From Fuerstiella sp. (GTDB taxonomy: Bacteria; Planctomycetota; Planctomycetia; Planctomycetales; Planctomycetaceae), in contig JAPYTO010000009.1 in NCBI GenBank assembly GCA_029941865.1, positions 1 to 62,100 of the forward strand: 62,100 bases of DNA, given 5' to 3'. The notes beneath the pieces are model-generated. The model had not been told where the DNA came from, ran no database searches, and saw nothing but the letters and a program-made list of their open reading frames with translations. A program made the position numbers and the translations under genes. Of this stretch, positions 29,438 through 37,997 are shown in pieces. How positions within the stretch are numbered: the stretch's first letter is position 1; each line of letters starts with the position of its first letter.

Positions 29438-30391
29438 ATGAAATTATCAAGATCAAGATGGCGTGATGGTTTCACGCTCATCGAACTTCTGGTTGTAATT
29501 GCAATTATTGCCATTCTTATTGCGCTGTTGTTGCCGGCCGTTCAACAGGCACGTGAAGCAGCCAGACGCACTCAGTGCAAAAATAATCTGAAAAACATCG
29601 GGTTGGCGCTCCACAATTACCATGACGTCTACGGTGTGTTTCCGGCATCGGAATTTCACCACGCGGGCTTTCTTGCACCCGTCAGACAGGGCGACTGGGG
29701 GTCTTCACTGCGGTCCAACTGGATCATTGCGACAATGCCATTCGCTGACCAGGCACCTTTGTTCAACACCTATGACTCGACAATTCGGTATGACCAGGCC
29801 GGGCCAAACCGCGAACTATGGGGCCAGAAGCTGCCCTACATGATCTGTCCCAGCAATCCGGTTGGCAACGCGAAGCACGCCAATCAGTTCCACATCGTAC
29901 ATTATGCTGGAGTCTGGGGCTCGGAAAATCCGCCAGGTGGCCGTGCTCGCAGTCGTTGGTCTACGGGCAGTCAGACCAGGATCCAGGGAAAAGGGTTCAT
30001 GCACTACAATAGTCGTGAGGGTCTCCAATCCTGCCTTGACGGGTCCTCGAACTCAATTCTGATTGGCGAAACACGAGGGTATCGACCACGCTGCAAGGAT
30101 GAAATTGCCCGGCTTCAGGATTGGCGTGGCATGCGATGGGAAGTCAGTACCAGTACGCAACGTGATATGGAAATTAATGGAATTCACCGTCCCACCGGCT
30201 ATTCATGCACAGCGGGGAATGCGGGATTGTGTACCGGTTGTCGCTGGGAAAATATGGCGAGTTTTCACACGGGCGGAACCCAGGTACTGCTGGGTGATGG
30301 TGCCGTGAGATTCCTGAGTGAGAACATTGACGAGGATACGTTCCATCACCTGGGAGACATCGCGGGTGGCCAGGTCATTGGTGAATTCTAA
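29438..30391 (+). CDS. DUF1559 prepilin-like protein
   Basis: The 317-residue protein has the type IV prepilin/pseudopilin N-terminus GFTLIELLVVIAIIAILIAL (cleavage after Gly11, Glu at +5), followed by the DUF1559 hallmark LLPAVQQAREAARRTQCKNN. It ends with the usual FHTGGTQVLLGDGAVRFLSE. A good AGGAG ribosome-binding site precedes the ATG and a strong terminator follows. These proteins are expected to be processed by a prepilin peptidase and placed in or beyond the inner membrane; their role is not known. Confidence 0.95.
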   Translation: MKLSRSRWRDGFTLIELLVVIAIIAILIALLLPAVQQAREAARRTQCKNNLKNIGLALHNYHDVYGVFPASEFHHAGFLAPVRQGDWGSSLRSNWIIATMPFADQAPLFNTYDSTIRYDQAGPNRELWGQKLPYMICPSNPVGNAKHANQFHIVHYAGVWGSENPPGGRARSRWSTGSQTRIQGKGFMHYNSREGLQSCLDGSSNSILIGETRGYRPRCKDEIARLQDWRGMRWEVSTSTQRDMEINGIHRPTGYSCTAGNAGLCTGCRWENMASFHTGGTQVLLGDGAVRFLSENIDEDTFHHLGDIAGGQVIGEF

Positions 30392-30421
30392 TATTCACGA
30401 ATCAAGATGGTGCAAATCTGA

Positions 30422-30452
30422 AGCCGGGCGTCGCGAGACGCCCGGCTTTTTT
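30422..30452 (+). terminator. Rho-independent terminator
   Basis: An 11-bp perfect stem AGCCGGGCGTC / GACGCCCGGCT with the loop GCGA is followed by six T. It lies 31 bases after the DUF1559 stop codon and should end that transcript. Confidence 0.92.
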
Positions 30453-30501
30453 GTTTGATCTTTTTGATGACGCATGCGAAGACCGTCGTGTCGCAGCACG
30501 G

Positions 30502-31701
30502 TCATTCTGACTGACCAGCCTGGTCTCGTTGCAGATTCCGCAGCCTGATCTTCAGGTCCTCATCCAGGGGGTTAAGCCTGATCGCTTCCTGGTAGGCCGC
30601 GATGGATTCTGCTGGTCGCTGCTGCTGTTCCAGGACAAATGCCAGGTCAGCCCACGCGGACTTTTGATAGGCGTCATTTTCAACCACTTTGCGAAGGAAA
30701 TGCTCTGCCATCGCCCATTCTGAATTCATCAGCGCCAGCGTCCCCCGGGCGGCCAGCAGTCGCACATCATTTGGCGACGATGTCAATCCCTCGTCGATCA
30801 GTTGAGCTGCCATGTCTACTCGTCCGACGGCTTGGAAAAGAAGCCCTAATTGGATTCGGTTTTCGACCAATTGCGGGTGTTTCCTGACTAATCCTTCCAA
30901 TGTCATCAGAGCGAAACGATCGCCGCTCCTGGCACGATCGGCGGCTTGTTTCCCCTGCCACAGTGGGTCACGTCGAAATCTTACAAGGGATTCGGAATAA
31001 GGGTCTGAGATGGTCGTATTGACGGAAGGAAGCTGAAGAGCCCGCGCCAGCTGGTCATTTGCTTCTACCAGGAAACCTTTTTGCGCGGACAGGCGTGCCG
31101 TGAGTTTCGCTGACTCCATAAAGTCGTCGTTTAGCAATTCAAGCAGTTGTTCCGTCTTAACAGCGTCACCGTCGGCAAACGCCTGTTCCGCAAGCTTTAC
31201 GATGATCGCCGGATGGGAAGCAGTATCGGTGAGTCGTGTGGCCAGGAGTTCGGTCAGCTCTTCAGATTTTCCCAACTGCCCCAGCAAATCAGCCAGATGA
31301 AGCACGATGGAAACGTCGCTGTCACCGTGTCCGCCCGAGACCAATTTGCCTAGTAAAGAAGCAGCTTGGCTAACGTCACTTTCCTTGATCCGCAGCGCGA
31401 GCAGGTATTTCCATCGGACGTCCGTCGGGCCAAGTTCACTCGCTGTTTCGTAACACCGAATGGCTTCATTTCGGTATTCGTGCGCGTCGAGCGCCATCGC
31501 ATATTCACCCCACGCAACTGCAGAGGTCGGGACAAGTCTGACAGCTGCAGCTTTGTCACGGACGAACTCAGCGACCTCCGTGTAAGCCTCGGATAAATCG
31601 GGGACAGGCGGTTCCGCAACCGGTGCCGACCGTTCGCATCCAGGACTCACCAGCAACCAGATGGCGATGGTTAAGCCTGCAGGTTTGTACCAAAGGGCCA
31701 T
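30502..31701 (-). CDS. TPR lipoprotein
   Basis: The 399-residue protein has a lipoprotein signal (lipobox VSPGC) followed by tetratricopeptide-like repeats throughout, for example AWGEYAMALDAHEYRNEAIR and WADLAFVLEQQQRPAESIAA. It starts one base after the stop of the FG-GAP lipoprotein upstream, so the two form an operon. This repeats the FG-GAP plus TPR pairing seen at 23372-27068. A scaffold or assembly role on the periplasmic side is inferred from fold only. Confidence 0.88.
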   Translation of the reverse strand: MALWYKPAGLTIAIWLLVSPGCERSAPVAEPPVPDLSEAYTEVAEFVRDKAAAVRLVPTSAVAWGEYAMALDAHEYRNEAIRCYETASELGPTDVRWKYLLALRIKESDVSQAASLLGKLVSGGHGDSDVSIVLHLADLLGQLGKSEELTELLATRLTDTASHPAIIVKLAEQAFADGDAVKTEQLLELLNDDFMESAKLTARLSAQKGFLVEANDQLARALQLPSVNTTISDPYSESLVRFRRDPLWQGKQAADRARSGDRFALMTLEGLVRKHPQLVENRIQLGLLFQAVGRVDMAAQLIDEGLTSSPNDVRLLAARGTLALMNSEWAMAEHFLRKVVENDAYQKSAWADLAFVLEQQQRPAESIAAYQEAIRLNPLDEDLKIRLRNLQRDQAGQSE

Positions 31702-31702
31702 A

Positions 31703-33397
31703 TTACTTTACCAACTTCCCTTCGCCTCGAATCAGCGTCACGATTTCATTCATGCGACCCTGCATGTCAAACTGTTCCGCTGTCAGATCGCCGTCAGGCC
31801 AGACTACGTCAATTGAGTGAATCTGGTTGTTGCGGCCCAGTCCCACGTACAGTTCGGCGGCATGCGTTCCCGCGTAGCTCTGGCAGGGCTGAAACGTTCG
31901 CTCAAAGATTCCGTTCGTGGAGGAAATAGACAGCTGAGCTCCAGGACAGGAACGACCTCCGTGGCGTAAGTCGACGACTCGCAGCACGACCCATTGGTGG
32001 GTGTTCTGACGCAGGTTCTGCAGCACAACGGCCGGTCCGCCGATTGTTGATACGACCATATCGGGGTCTCCGTCCCGGTCAAGATCCCCCACAGCCAGTC
32101 CTCGTGCCACATGCTTCCCCAATGGTATCGCGGCGTCCTGATATTGACCATCAACCGGTACCAGGTGCTGTAACGGCTGGCCGTACTGTTCCCGGAAGTC
32201 ACCGGAAGATGAAACATTATGCGGACGTTTCACACGTCCGTTGGCGGTAAACAATTCGCTTTCCCCATTCAGGTCGAAGTCAGCAGCTGCAATGCCGAAT
32301 CCAGTGGTATGGCGCGTTGCTGCTGCGATCCCTGTTTCGCGACTGCGGTCAGTAAAGAACCCTGCTGTACTTTCAGTGTAGACCGCATGGGCTTCTCCAT
32401 CGAGATGAGATATTACCAGATCTTCTGTCCCGTTATGATCAATATCTCCCAGGGCGAGTCCCATGCTTGCCTGGGCATGTCCTTGAAAATCAGTATCACA
32501 ACCTCGCAGCACAGAATCGTTGACGAACCGACCTTCATGGTTAACCCACAGCAGATTGGGGTGCTGATCACTGGCAACATAAATGTCCGGCCAGCCATCG
32601 CCCGTGAAGTCTTTTGCAGTCACGCCCAGCCCTGCCGAAAGTCCCGCTGAAATTCCGCTGGCCTGGGACACATCCGCAAACGACACGTGGCCACCGTTCG
32701 TTCCGGTTGTGTTGCGAAGCAACAGGTCCGGAGTCATTGGGAACAGATGTGGGCCGCAGAAATCTGCGCCACCTCCACCCAATCGCGTACACGCCTGGTG
32801 TACATAGTCCACGTAGTTCGTGACAAATATGTCAAGCCACCCGTCGCGATCATAGTCGACCCAGCAGGCTGACACGCCCCACCGATGGTTTGATATGCCG
32901 CTGCTCCGGGTGATGTTCCGAAAACTGCGTCCGTCAACGTTCAACCAAAGGCTGTCGGCGCCATCTGCTGTGACGTACAAGTCGGGCCACGCATCGTTGT
33001 TGCAGTCCCCCACTGCGACTCCTGTGCCTTGAAGCAGTTGAATTCCGAGCTCATTGGTGCGATTCACAAACGTGCCGGCCGTTTCCTGTGAGTACAGGGC
33101 ACAGTTGTTGTCTTCAGAATCAGCGGCAATCAGCAGAATGTCCAGCAATCCATTGCGGTCAAAATCCAACACGGCACAACCTGACCCCATAATGGCAGGT
33201 AGTCGGTACTCGTCGCGATTTCGGGGAGAATCCTCAAAGTCGATTCCCCACTTCGCGGCCACATCTGACAGCACGCGTTCTTTCGTGGATTTGTCATCCG
33301 ACGGGTCATTTTGCGGCAGCTGCCGATTCGTTCCGCAGCCATACGTCAAGACAACAAGACAGAGTCCGGCAACAGCAAATCCGTTGAAAGTGCTCAT
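31703..33397 (-). CDS. FG-GAP/VCBS lipoprotein with ASPIC/UnbV C-terminus
   Basis: The 564-residue protein has a lipoprotein signal (lipobox LTYGC), then a propeller with Asp-rich loops (DFDRNGLLDILLI, DYDRDGWLDIFVTNYVDY, DLDRDGDPDMVVS) and an ASPIC/UnbV-type end (GLGRNNQIHSIDVVWPDGD). TRLGGGGADFCGPHLF has a Cys region that also appears in the paralogue at 27307 (GGGQDVCPPGQF), which suggests the same subfamily. It is the first gene of an operon with the TPR lipoprotein. Confidence 0.9.
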   Translation of the reverse strand: MSTFNGFAVAGLCLVVLTYGCGTNRQLPQNDPSDDKSTKERVLSDVAAKWGIDFEDSPRNRDEYRLPAIMGSGCAVLDFDRNGLLDILLIAADSEDNNCALYSQETAGTFVNRTNELGIQLLQGTGVAVGDCNNDAWPDLYVTADGADSLWLNVDGRSFRNITRSSGISNHRWGVSACWVDYDRDGWLDIFVTNYVDYVHQACTRLGGGGADFCGPHLFPMTPDLLLRNTTGTNGGHVSFADVSQASGISAGLSAGLGVTAKDFTGDGWPDIYVASDQHPNLLWVNHEGRFVNDSVLRGCDTDFQGHAQASMGLALGDIDHNGTEDLVISHLDGEAHAVYTESTAGFFTDRSRETGIAAATRHTTGFGIAAADFDLNGESELFTANGRVKRPHNVSSSGDFREQYGQPLQHLVPVDGQYQDAAIPLGKHVARGLAVGDLDRDGDPDMVVSTIGGPAVVLQNLRQNTHQWVVLRVVDLRHGGRSCPGAQLSISSTNGIFERTFQPCQSYAGTHAAELYVGLGRNNQIHSIDVVWPDGDLTAEQFDMQGRMNEIVTLIRGEGKLVK

Positions 33398-33658
33398 TAG
33401 ACAGAACGTATATGATCAGGAATCAGAACGGAAGGGGATTGGGGGCGGAGCTGATTGCTCTGACCGTCGCCCACAAACGATGTTCGAAGTAGTGTCTGAA
33501 GCGAGCAGTGCAAAATCCAGCTCACCTGTTTCAAACGATCCGCAATCGGTGTGTTTTTGTTGTTAGCGCCTGCCTTCCCGGGAACACAGATACGCTGGCG
33601 GAGACTGGCCTGGCCATCAGTCCTGGTCCAGGTGGAGTTTCCTGCGGGGCACCTGCGC
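33398..33658. other. Intergenic stretch upstream of FG-GAP operon
   Basis: The 261 bases separate the FG-GAP operon start from the truncated protein. The promoter of the FG-GAP operon should lie at the left end. I see no gene or repeat. Confidence 0.3.
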
Positions 33659-34330
33659 TTACGGGCTTGCGTTGAATACAGCGTGGGCACGCAGACCGCT
33701 GTCGTTAAGCAGTCTTTCGTAGCAGCTTTCCAGACGCAGCACCTGCTGCTGGACCGAATCCATCGGAGTGTTGGCAAACAACGCAGCGCTGGAATAGCCG
33801 GAACGATCATGCTCGTGAGAGACCGCGTCATCGACACGCCCGCTGGCTTCGCTGATGATGCAGCGAGATCGACCGTCATGTTTGACCGTTCTGTACTTCT
33901 TAAAGACGGCCGCCAGATCGCCGTTTCCGAGTGACGACTGGATCAAGCGTGACTTAAACGCAATCCAGTTTTCGATACGCTCAGTGACGTCCACATCCAA
34001 CGTGACGTGACGGCCACGAGCGGTCAGAGGCAGGGTTGAGGATCCGGTCAGTTCCAGGATTTCTTCCTCAGAGCCGGTACCGACTTTTCGTGACAGAAAG
34101 CTTCTTCGAGCTGTCCGAACGGAGGCAACATCGAACGTCAGACCCCGACCACCCATGTCTCGGTTAAGTTTCGAGATTTCGAACATCAGCAGACCGACCT
34201 GTATCGGACTGGCGTCTCGTGGCTGCAATAACAGCGTGACCGGGGCATCGCCACTTTTTCTGGCGGCTGCGTCCGCGGCGTCTCGCTTTTGTTGGACACG
34301 CGCAGATGCAGCGGTGAGCGTTCCTGCTGC
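33659..34330 (-). pseudogene. C-terminal fragment of an unrecognised protein, cut at its 5' side
   Basis: The frame is open from the stop at 33659 up to about 34330 but has no plausible ATG start. The readable part begins with a helical, Ala/Arg-rich stretch (ASARVQQKRDAADAAARK), then VTLLLQPRDASPIQVGLLMF, LTGSSTLPLTARGRHVTLDV and a C-terminal helix VQQQVLRLESCYERLLNDSG. Composition is coding-like throughout, but I do not recognise the family. At about 34331 the plus strand begins to read as a helicase fragment, so this looks like the breakpoint where a mobile element or rearrangement removed the N-terminal part. It could still be expressed from a TTG at 34228. Confidence 0.5.
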
Positions 34331-34530
34331 ACAGGGCCGCTGTTCCTGTTTGATGCCAACGTCAGGGGGTCAGGAAAAAGTCTTCTGGCAGATCTTGTCG
34401 CTCTTATCGTCACGGGGCAAGAAGCGGTACGTTTCACTTCTCCACCAAACGATGAGGAGTGTGCAAAACGTATCACTGCTCTCGTCGAAGAGCCGGATCG
34501 AATCATCCTCATCGACAACGTCACGGGGAG
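34331..34530 (+). pseudogene. Helicase/primase-like P-loop fragment of a mobile element
   Basis: The frame reads GPLFLFDANVRGSGKSLLADL, which carries a Walker A motif (GSGKS), and later PDRIILIDNVTG, a Walker B-like strand. This resembles the ATPase part of plasmid or phage D5-type primase/helicase proteins. It is only about 65 residues and ends at a frameshift, so it is a remnant. It is followed directly by an integrase fragment, consistent with a decayed integrative element. Confidence 0.6.
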
Positions 34531-34886
34531 CCATCACGCGAGACGCCGTTGTTCCCTGAACTCGTTCCGTACCTGATGGATCTGTACGAGGTGTCGGAGC
34601 ATACCGGAACCTCAGGTCGACGCGGCAGACGACGTTGGAGCAGTTTTATCCTCGCGGGACCGTCTGTGCCTGGATGGGCAACACTGAAGACATTGCCGAA
34701 GCTCATTACGTTCAGGAGCTGGAAGAGTTCCGAATCGAGGCAGCGAAGACACCGACTACCGATGTAGGGTGTGGGGGTGAATTAAAACCACACCCTGACA
34801 AAAAAGTGCGAAAAGTAGTGCAGAATCCAGTGCAGCAGGGGAAAGAAATGACCAGAACAGGGAAGAAGCCCAGTGTTTTGCGATGA
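34531..34886 (+). pseudogene. Tyrosine recombinase (integrase) C-terminal remnant
   Basis: A first piece, TPLFPELVPYLMDLYEVSEH, matches the segment before the catalytic part of planctomycete phage-type integrases. After a frame change and an internal deletion a second piece reads YRNLRSTRQTTLEQFYPRGT, then VCAWMGNTEDIAEAHYVQEL: the N-L-R-x-T-R box with the second catalytic Arg, and the Tyr nucleophile region (GN-x-x-x-I-A-x-x-H-Y). It ends with QNPVQQG, also common in these integrases. The first catalytic Arg and the N-terminal domain are missing. It ends 85 bases from the 3' end of tRNA-Sec, the usual place for such elements to insert. Confidence 0.75.
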
Positions 34887-34971
34887 TCAGCATCAAGCCG
34901 GAAAACACTGCGTTTTCCGGCCACTTCTGCCCTGCTCCGTTGTGTTCTGCCAACATCGGCGCATGAAAAAC

Positions 34972-35064
34972 GGAAGAGGATGGGAATCGAACCCACCAGT
35001 GATGCGTTAACACCACTCAACGGTTTTGAAGACCGTGGCGGTCACCAGACCAGCAAACTCTTCC
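34972..35064 (-). tRNA. selC: Selenocysteine tRNA, anticodon UCA
   Basis: The 93-nt gene starts GGAAGAG and ends CCTCTTCC on the minus strand. It has an anticodon arm ACGGT-CTTCAAA-ACCGT with anticodon UCA, a 6-bp variable arm GTGGTG-TTAACG-CATCAC, and a T-arm GTGGG-TTCGATT-CCCAT. The long acceptor arm and large extra arm are those of bacterial tRNA-Sec. CCA is not encoded; the discriminator is G, followed by TTTTT, which may end the transcript. It decodes UGA with SelB and EF-independent delivery. selA and selD are 5-7 kb away on the same strand. Confidence 0.93.
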
Positions 35065-35340
35065 CTATAGTCAAAACACTGCATACGTGAAATTTTCCAC
35101 TACAGCGTTGTGTTCCGTGCTACGGGCCATACGAAGTTGGCATGCCCGGATTGTATCCAGCAGAAACAGCTCCCGTGGAGCTGGCGAAGCGACACGTGCT
35201 CAAAGTAGAAAGGATCGCTGCGTGAGTCCAGCCGGGGACACGAAAGAAGTCAAAGAAGACACCGCAAAGGTTGATCGTGTCGTATTGCTGTTGGGACGAC
35301 AGCTGTATTCAGGCACACAAACTCCGACTCGCAACTGCTG
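35065..35340. other. Intergenic region upstream of tRNA-Sec
   Basis: The 276 bases between tRNA-Sec and the DUF1501 gene should contain the tRNA promoter. Short open stretches on the plus strand do not resemble anything I know. No repeat was noticed. Confidence 0.3.
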
Positions 35341-36714
35341 TCAGATGATCTCGTGGATCGGTTCGATTCCCTGATCAACCAGATACCGCGGCACGCCACT
35401 TGGATCGAATACCCGCGTGCCGTTCAGATCCAGACCCACATTGTGATACAACGTCGCGAAGACTTCCTGGAATTTCACAGGACGCTTCTCGGCGTATTCA
35501 CCCGATCGGTTCGTGGCACCAACGACCTGCCCGGTCTGCATGCCTCCGCCCGCCAACATCGCACAGGACACGCGCGGCCAGTGATCGCGACTCGAACGTG
35601 CGTTGATCTTCGGCGTCCGTCCGAATTCCCCCCAGACGACAACTGACACATCCTGATCCAGTCCCCGCTCGTGCAAATCCGTGACCAGGGCCGACAGCCC
35701 CTGATCCAGCAACGGAAATTCTTCACGTGAACGCGGGAAATTCATTCCGTCGCCGCCGTGCCAGTCCCAACGACTGTAGTTCAACGACACAAACCGCGCG
35801 CCCGCTTCGACCAACCGCCGGGCGATGCAGAAGTTCTCGATCATTTTTGGCGCACCGTCACGCTGGAACTTCTCGATACTCTGCCCATACCGGGCCACGA
35901 TCTTTGGATCCTCCTGCGACAGATCGAGCGCATCCGCCAGTTTCGAATCGGTCAGAATCCCCATCGCCTGCTGCTCGTAGACATCCATGTTCGCCATCAT
36001 GCCACTGGAATCCACGTTCCGTCGGAACTGATCCAGCGACTGCCGTAGAATTCGCCGGTCCTGTAATCGGTCCAGCGTAATTCCCTGCAACACCATGTTG
36101 TCTGCCGAGCTCCGCGCTTTGTTCCCCACCATGTTGAACGGCGAGTGCGACGTGCCCAGGAATCCGCCCGTGCCCGGCTCACCCCAGGTCCGGTTTCCGG
36201 TCTTGTACATCAAGGCCACGTTCGACGGCACGGCCTGATTCACCTGTCCCTGCAAACTGGAGACCCACGCCCCCGCCGACGGCCATCCGCCCGGCGGTTT
36301 TTGACTGCCAAACCGACGCCCCGTCATGCACTGATACGCATCGTGCCGACCGTCGGCATCTGAAATTGAGCGCACCGGAATGAACTTGTCCATCATCGAT
36401 GCCATGCGCGGAAACAGCTCGCAAATCTCGATGCCCGGAACATTCGTCGCGATCGGGCTGAACTCTCCGCGAATTTCCTGAGGCGCCTCCGGCTTTGGGT
36501 CCCACAAATCAATATGCGACGGCCCGCCCGGCAGATAGATATTGATGATCGCCTTGTGCGAATGCCCGCTCCCTGCATCGCCCTCAGCACGCAGCGTCTG
36601 CGGGAGCGACAGTCCCCCCAACGCCATCCCGCCGACTTTCAGGAAGTTGCGCCGCGAGATTCCGTCACACAATCTGCTCGAATGGCCGGTTGATCGTCCG
36701 TAAATTGTCAGCAT
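35341..36714 (-). CDS. DUF1501 protein with Tat-type signal
   Basis: The 457-residue protein has a twin-arginine signal (SRRNFLKVGGMALGG). Core motifs of the DUF1501 family are AIINIYLPGGPSHIDLWDPKP, RSISDADGRHDAYQ, DVSVVVWGEFGRTP and RDHWPRVSCAMLAGGG. Unlike the other two DUF1501 genes in the window it has no DUF1549/DUF1553 partner beside it. It belongs to a different subfamily from those at 19377 and 45178, judging by the differing ends. Role unknown; probably periplasmic. Confidence 0.92.
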   Translation of the reverse strand: MLTIYGRSTGHSSRLCDGISRRNFLKVGGMALGGLSLPQTLRAEGDAGSGHSHKAIINIYLPGGPSHIDLWDPKPEAPQEIRGEFSPIATNVPGIEICELFPRMASMMDKFIPVRSISDADGRHDAYQCMTGRRFGSQKPPGGWPSAGAWVSSLQGQVNQAVPSNVALMYKTGNRTWGEPGTGGFLGTSHSPFNMVGNKARSSADNMVLQGITLDRLQDRRILRQSLDQFRRNVDSSGMMANMDVYEQQAMGILTDSKLADALDLSQEDPKIVARYGQSIEKFQRDGAPKMIENFCIARRLVEAGARFVSLNYSRWDWHGGDGMNFPRSREEFPLLDQGLSALVTDLHERGLDQDVSVVVWGEFGRTPKINARSSRDHWPRVSCAMLAGGGMQTGQVVGATNRSGEYAEKRPVKFQEVFATLYHNVGLDLNGTRVFDPSGVPRYLVDQGIEPIHEII

Positions 36715-37059
36715 CGAAGCAGCTCCTGCACAAAACAGAACACATCAGGCGGTGTGGAAATGATAGCCGTGATCACCGGCCCAGGTCAATTCGTCAGTCC
36801 TCAACAGCGCGTTGGGCCAACAAACACAGAAGCATACCGACTGTCGTATGCGATGGGATTTTCCTGTATCGCAGTGACAAAAGCGAATCCGTCCGGCTGT
36901 GAGCCACCCCTGCGATGCTTGAACCGGCAACAGAACGGCAGGCAACTGTGGAGCTTCAGGAGCGAATGTTTGCTCGGCAGACGAAGCAGAACGAAGTGCA
37001 AATTGAGGAAATGCGTTCCCGGCAAGTGTCCAGGCAGCAGTTGCGGTGCGCCAACTCGC
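36715..37059. other. Intergenic region, no supported gene
   Basis: The 345 bases hold no convincing gene. A plus-strand frame beginning at 36915 (rich in Gln, Arg and Glu) overlaps the small exported protein on the other strand and is not supported. Confidence 0.3.
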
Positions 37060-37365
37060 TCACAGCGCTTCATCCGCACGACTGGTATTTCGGTGACGGA
37101 CAACATTGGCGATTCGGCCTGAGCAGCGTTCTTTCCAGCCCAAGTCCCATTCCGTGGCCTGTTTCTCGTCGCTCTCCCAATAGGGATTGCTGTGGCGACT
37201 GGCACTGTTTATGAATGCCAACTGCCCTTCATAATACGCCTTTTCTACCAACGTATTTTTGACGATGAGATTCACGTAGTCACCCGCACGCGGACCACAA
37301 ACGACGCCTGTGCAGCTCAGGGTGATCAGCAGTGAGAAAAGTACGATCCCGTAGAGTGATTTCAT
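37060..37365 (-). CDS. Small exported protein with Rmf-like motif
   Basis: The 101-residue protein has a signal peptide or lipoprotein-like N-terminus (MKSLYGIVLFSLLITLSCTG). After it comes AYYEGQLAFINSASRHSNPY followed closely by ATEWDLGWKE. The spacing G-x-x-A ... N-P-Y ... W-x-x-G-W-x-E is that of the ribosome modulation factor (Rmf)/CrpP fold, short proteins that bind ribosomes or other RNA-associated targets. A signal peptide on such a domain is odd. The 5' part including the signal has been duplicated in tandem at 37522-37786, where it is broken. Function unknown. Confidence 0.6.
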   Translation of the reverse strand: MKSLYGIVLFSLLITLSCTGVVCGPRAGDYVNLIVKNTLVEKAYYEGQLAFINSASRHSNPYWESDEKQATEWDLGWKERCSGRIANVVRHRNTSRADEAL

Positions 37366-37786
37366 GGAAACCTGAAATTGGGGGTGCGAGAGAAATGTTG
37401 GTTTGCCAGCAGGCGGCTGTTGTTTGTCGCTGTTGCCGCGGCATTCCGTAAGCCAACGGAAAACTTCGTGGAATTTACGAAGCTTCAGGTCCGGGGAATG
37501 ACGTCGTTGGGCTCAATGCTGTCGGCGATCAGGCGTTCACGTAGTCAGGCGCACACGGACCCTAAACGAGGCCTGCGCAGCTCAGGGCGATCAGCAGTGA
37601 GAGAAGAACGGTCCCGTAGAGCGATTTCATGAAATCCTACGTATTGAGTTGTGAGCATGTTGTTTGCCCGAAGGTGGCTGTTCCCTGTTGCTGTCGCTGT
37701 CGCCTTGTTTTTATTTCCGTAATCCTGCGGAAATTTGCCTGGAATTATCGAATTCGCAGACCTGGAGAATGACGTCGTGGGGCTAC
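37258..37786. repeat. Tandem duplication (about 260-bp units)
   Basis: Unit A (about 37258-37515) and unit B (about 37522-37786) align along their length: both contain the signal-peptide coding segment of the Rmf-like gene, its start codon and about 150 bases upstream, and both end in GACGTCGT-G/T-GGGCT. Unit B has diverged and lacks the rest of the gene. A MITE-like repeat abuts the outer end of unit B. Confidence 0.7.
37529..37630 (-). pseudogene. Broken tandem copy of the Rmf-like gene start
   Basis: From ATG 37630 the frame reads MKSLYGTVLLSLLIALSCAG and two more residues, then TAG at 37562-37564. The intact copy has TGT (Cys23) at the same codon. After the TAG ten codons still align with the intact protein (GP-x-A-x-DYVN) before a TGA at 37529. 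The rest of the gene is absent, so this is a relic. Confidence 0.75.
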
Positions 37787-37790
37787 AGCA

Positions 37791-37887
37791 GTTTACTTAT
37801 TGTTGTGGACGATACTGGCTCGTGGGAGTAACGAGACTGCTATTGAAAAGCGTTCTTCGCGGCCACAAATTAGCGTGAAACGCTGTA
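37791..37887. repeat. MITE-like dispersed repeat, copy 2
   Basis: 93 of 97 bases are identical to 13131-13227, without gaps. Including a few more bases on the left, the ends read TACAGCAGTTTAC (37785-37797) and, on the opposite strand from 37887, TACAGCGTTTCAC, an imperfect terminal inverted repeat. No coding potential; the size fits a non-autonomous element. Confidence 0.75.
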
Positions 37888-37997
37888 AATGCTGCTGGCG
37901 GTGCCCGTGACCCTGCTTGGCGTGGCGGACTCGTCTGAAGGCATCTGCGGTGCTGGGTGGCTGAAAACACTGATGGTGGAACAACGTTCACGTCAGC

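Noticed and set aside
35087..35374. Plus-strand frame of 95 codons after tRNA-Sec
   Set aside because: Its end overlaps the DUF1501 coding sequence on the other strand and the translation has no recognisable features.
36915..37214. Plus-strand frame of 99 codons rich in Gln, Arg and Glu
   Set aside because: It overlaps the Rmf-like exported protein on the other strand, and its second half is clearly the shadow of that gene.
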